Of a stretch of DNA of 33,257 nucleotides, positions 32,618 to 33,257 are shown piece after piece. This DNA comes from an alpha proteobacterium SCGC AAA536-G10 (lineage in GTDB: Bacteria > Pseudomonadota > Alphaproteobacteria > Puniceispirillales > Marisalimonadaceae): assembly GCA_000384615.1 (NCBI GenBank), contig ARQU01000015.1, positions 1 through 33,257 on the forward strand, read 5' to 3'. The notes beneath the pieces are model-generated. The model was not told the origin of the DNA. It did not search any database and worked only from the letters and a program-made list of their open reading frames with translations. The translations under genes and the position numbers were made by a program. The first letter of the stretch is position 1. The number at the start of each line of letters is the position of its first letter.

Positions 32618-32788
32618 TCAGGCCAAATCTTTTTTAAAATAGAAATAGAAACCTGATCCGAATGCTAAAATCAATCCAATAACTGTTTCAACAACGTGCG
32701 GGTTTCCTACAATACTTAACCAAATACCAAATATTACAACTCCAACTAAAATGCTAAGTATTTGTTTAGTAAAGTTATTATTAGACAT
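32618..32788 (-). CDS. 56-residue small membrane protein
   Basis: It starts MSNNNFTKQILSILVGVVIF and has two helices, the second VVETVIGLILAFGSGFYFYF, ending KKDLA. ATG start with a weak ribosome site. It is upstream of the phage-type gene by 62 bases on the same strand. Similar in plan, not in sequence, to the small proteins at 16545 and 19172. Confidence 0.5.
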   Translation of the reverse strand: MSNNNFTKQILSILVGVVIFGIWLSIVGNPHVVETVIGLILAFGSGFYFYFKKDLA

Positions 32789-32861
32789 TATCAATTACTT
32801 TTACTTGTAAAGTAATTAGCTAAAGCCAGAAAACAAAATTAATCAAGTTTTTTATGAAAAT

Positions 32862-32938
32862 TGGTGCGCTCGAGAAGATTCGAACTCCTGACCCCTAGAT
32901 TCGTAGTCTAGTGCTCTATCCAGTTGACCCCTTTAAAC
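32862..32938 (-). tRNA. tRNA-Arg(ACG) with a mismatched 5' end: probable 3' copy at an attachment site
   Basis: On the minus strand the anticodon arm (CTAGA/TCTAG around loop CTACGAA; anticodon ACG at 32904-32902), T arm (AGGAG/CTTCT, loop TTCGAAT) and the 3' end CGAGCGC-A-CCA are all intact. The 5' acceptor should read GCGCTCG but is GTTTAAA, and the 5' D-stem strand is GGTC instead of GCTC. Tight tRNA identity thus starts at TCAACTGG (32927). This is the pattern of a tRNA 3' end duplicated by integration. It is unlikely to be a working tRNA. Confidence 0.65.
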
Positions 32939-33157
32939 CCTTATTTTCTCACAGATTTATTATTGAATAAGTATACATTTTACTGCCTTACTGTGTCAAA
33001 TCTGTGTCAAAATCTGAGGTTGTTAAATTGATATTTCTCTCTGGATACTATCGTGGTTTATAGATTAGGTTTTGGTTGTCAGTTTTGAGGGAGTAATTCT
33101 TGATCATTAGTTCTTAGACAAAATATTAAAATAAATTAAAATTTGTCTGTTTTTCAT
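32939..33157. other. gene-free stretch beyond the tRNA fragment
   Basis: No clear gene. On minus a short peptide frame starts MIKNYSLKTDNQNL near 33113, has a TAG, then YPERNINLTTSDFDTDLTQ ending at 32987. This could be the decayed end of a gene such as an integrase, but nothing confirms it. The repeated TGTGTCAAA at 32992 and 33001 is a small direct repeat near the att-like site. Confidence 0.3.
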
Positions 33158-33257
33158 TTATTTAAATTTTAAATCTAAATCTTGTAATCCTTTTGAAACT
33201 TCTACTTCACAATTTCCTTCAAACCTTGTTACTTGACCGCCCATATCTTTTATTTGG
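33158..33257 (-). CDS. C-terminal fragment of a gene cut by the window edge
   Basis: The last 32 codons of a minus-strand frame running in from the right edge, ending VEVSKGLQDLDLKFK then TAA. An internal ATG gives MGGQVTRFEGNCEVEV. Unrecognised; too short to identify. The frame is open throughout and has an ordinary composition, so a real gene end is plausible. Confidence 0.35.
   Translation of the reverse strand, partial: QIKDMGGQVTRFEGNCEVEVSKGLQDLDLKFK

Noticed and set aside
1-33257. CRISPR array or insertion sequence
   Set aside because: No regularly spaced repeats, no transposase-like frame and no terminal inverted repeats were seen.

Overview
The window is AT-rich with short intergenic gaps and many small membrane proteins. 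Its gene content (xi-class glutathionyl-hydroquinone reductase, CaiB/BaiF CoA-transferase, CIA30-like protein, MAPEG, DUF4174, DUF2784 and DUF3147 proteins, CutA, RsmJ, SRAP) suggests a streamlined marine alphaproteobacterium, for example of the SAR11/HIMB59/AEGEAN-169 type. This placement is an inference from composition and gene families; no rRNA or other marker gene is present to settle it.

Layout. (1) 1-9900: metabolism and transport. A minus-strand glutathionyl-hydroquinone reductase diverges from a plus-strand run of 3-hydroxyacyl-CoA dehydrogenase, CaiB/BaiF CoA-transferase, D-aminoacylase-like amidohydrolase and MATE exporter. This run converges on a minus-strand pair, a cytochrome c' and a zinc alcohol dehydrogenase. 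A ChrA-type transporter converges on a MOSC protein. (2) 10000-12900: envelope and surface genes. These include a lipoprotein and a surface adhesin-like protein with YadA-type head repeats and phage tail-fibre-like modules. The adhesin gene overlaps a Rap1a/Tai immunity-like gene. (3) 12900-18800: housekeeping and stress genes (RsmJ, a two-domain sulfurtransferase, a quinone oxidoreductase, MAPEG, CIA30, a zinc membrane peptidase, CutA) mixed with small unknown proteins. (4) 18800-29450: an accessory stretch rich in small and hypothetical genes. It holds an SRAP protein, a methyltransferase, a DUF4174 protein, a ricin-like lectin, a GST, a TolA-C lipoprotein, a MORN-repeat protein and a heavily frameshifted pseudogene. 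Two copies of a 98-residue protein family occur at 15583 and 21639. (5) 29840-32800: a compact minus-strand cluster, visibly less AT-rich than its surroundings, with overlapping genes. In transcription order it contains a phage-type protein, a frameshifted small phage-type gene, a formyltransferase, a PseI-type pseudaminic acid synthase and a DUF218/YdcF protein. (6) 32860-33257: a tRNA-Arg(ACG) sequence complete from the D arm to CCA but with an unrelated 5' acceptor strand, as expected for the 3' tRNA copy left at one end of an integrated element. Beyond it are about 220 bases without a clear gene and the C-terminus of a gene cut by the window edge.

The most interesting parts are the right-hand cluster, which looks like cell-surface sugar genes carried with phage-derived genes next to a tRNA attachment-site remnant, and the overlapping adhesin/immunity-like pair at 11284-12890. 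No CRISPR array, insertion sequence, intact integrase or rRNA was seen.
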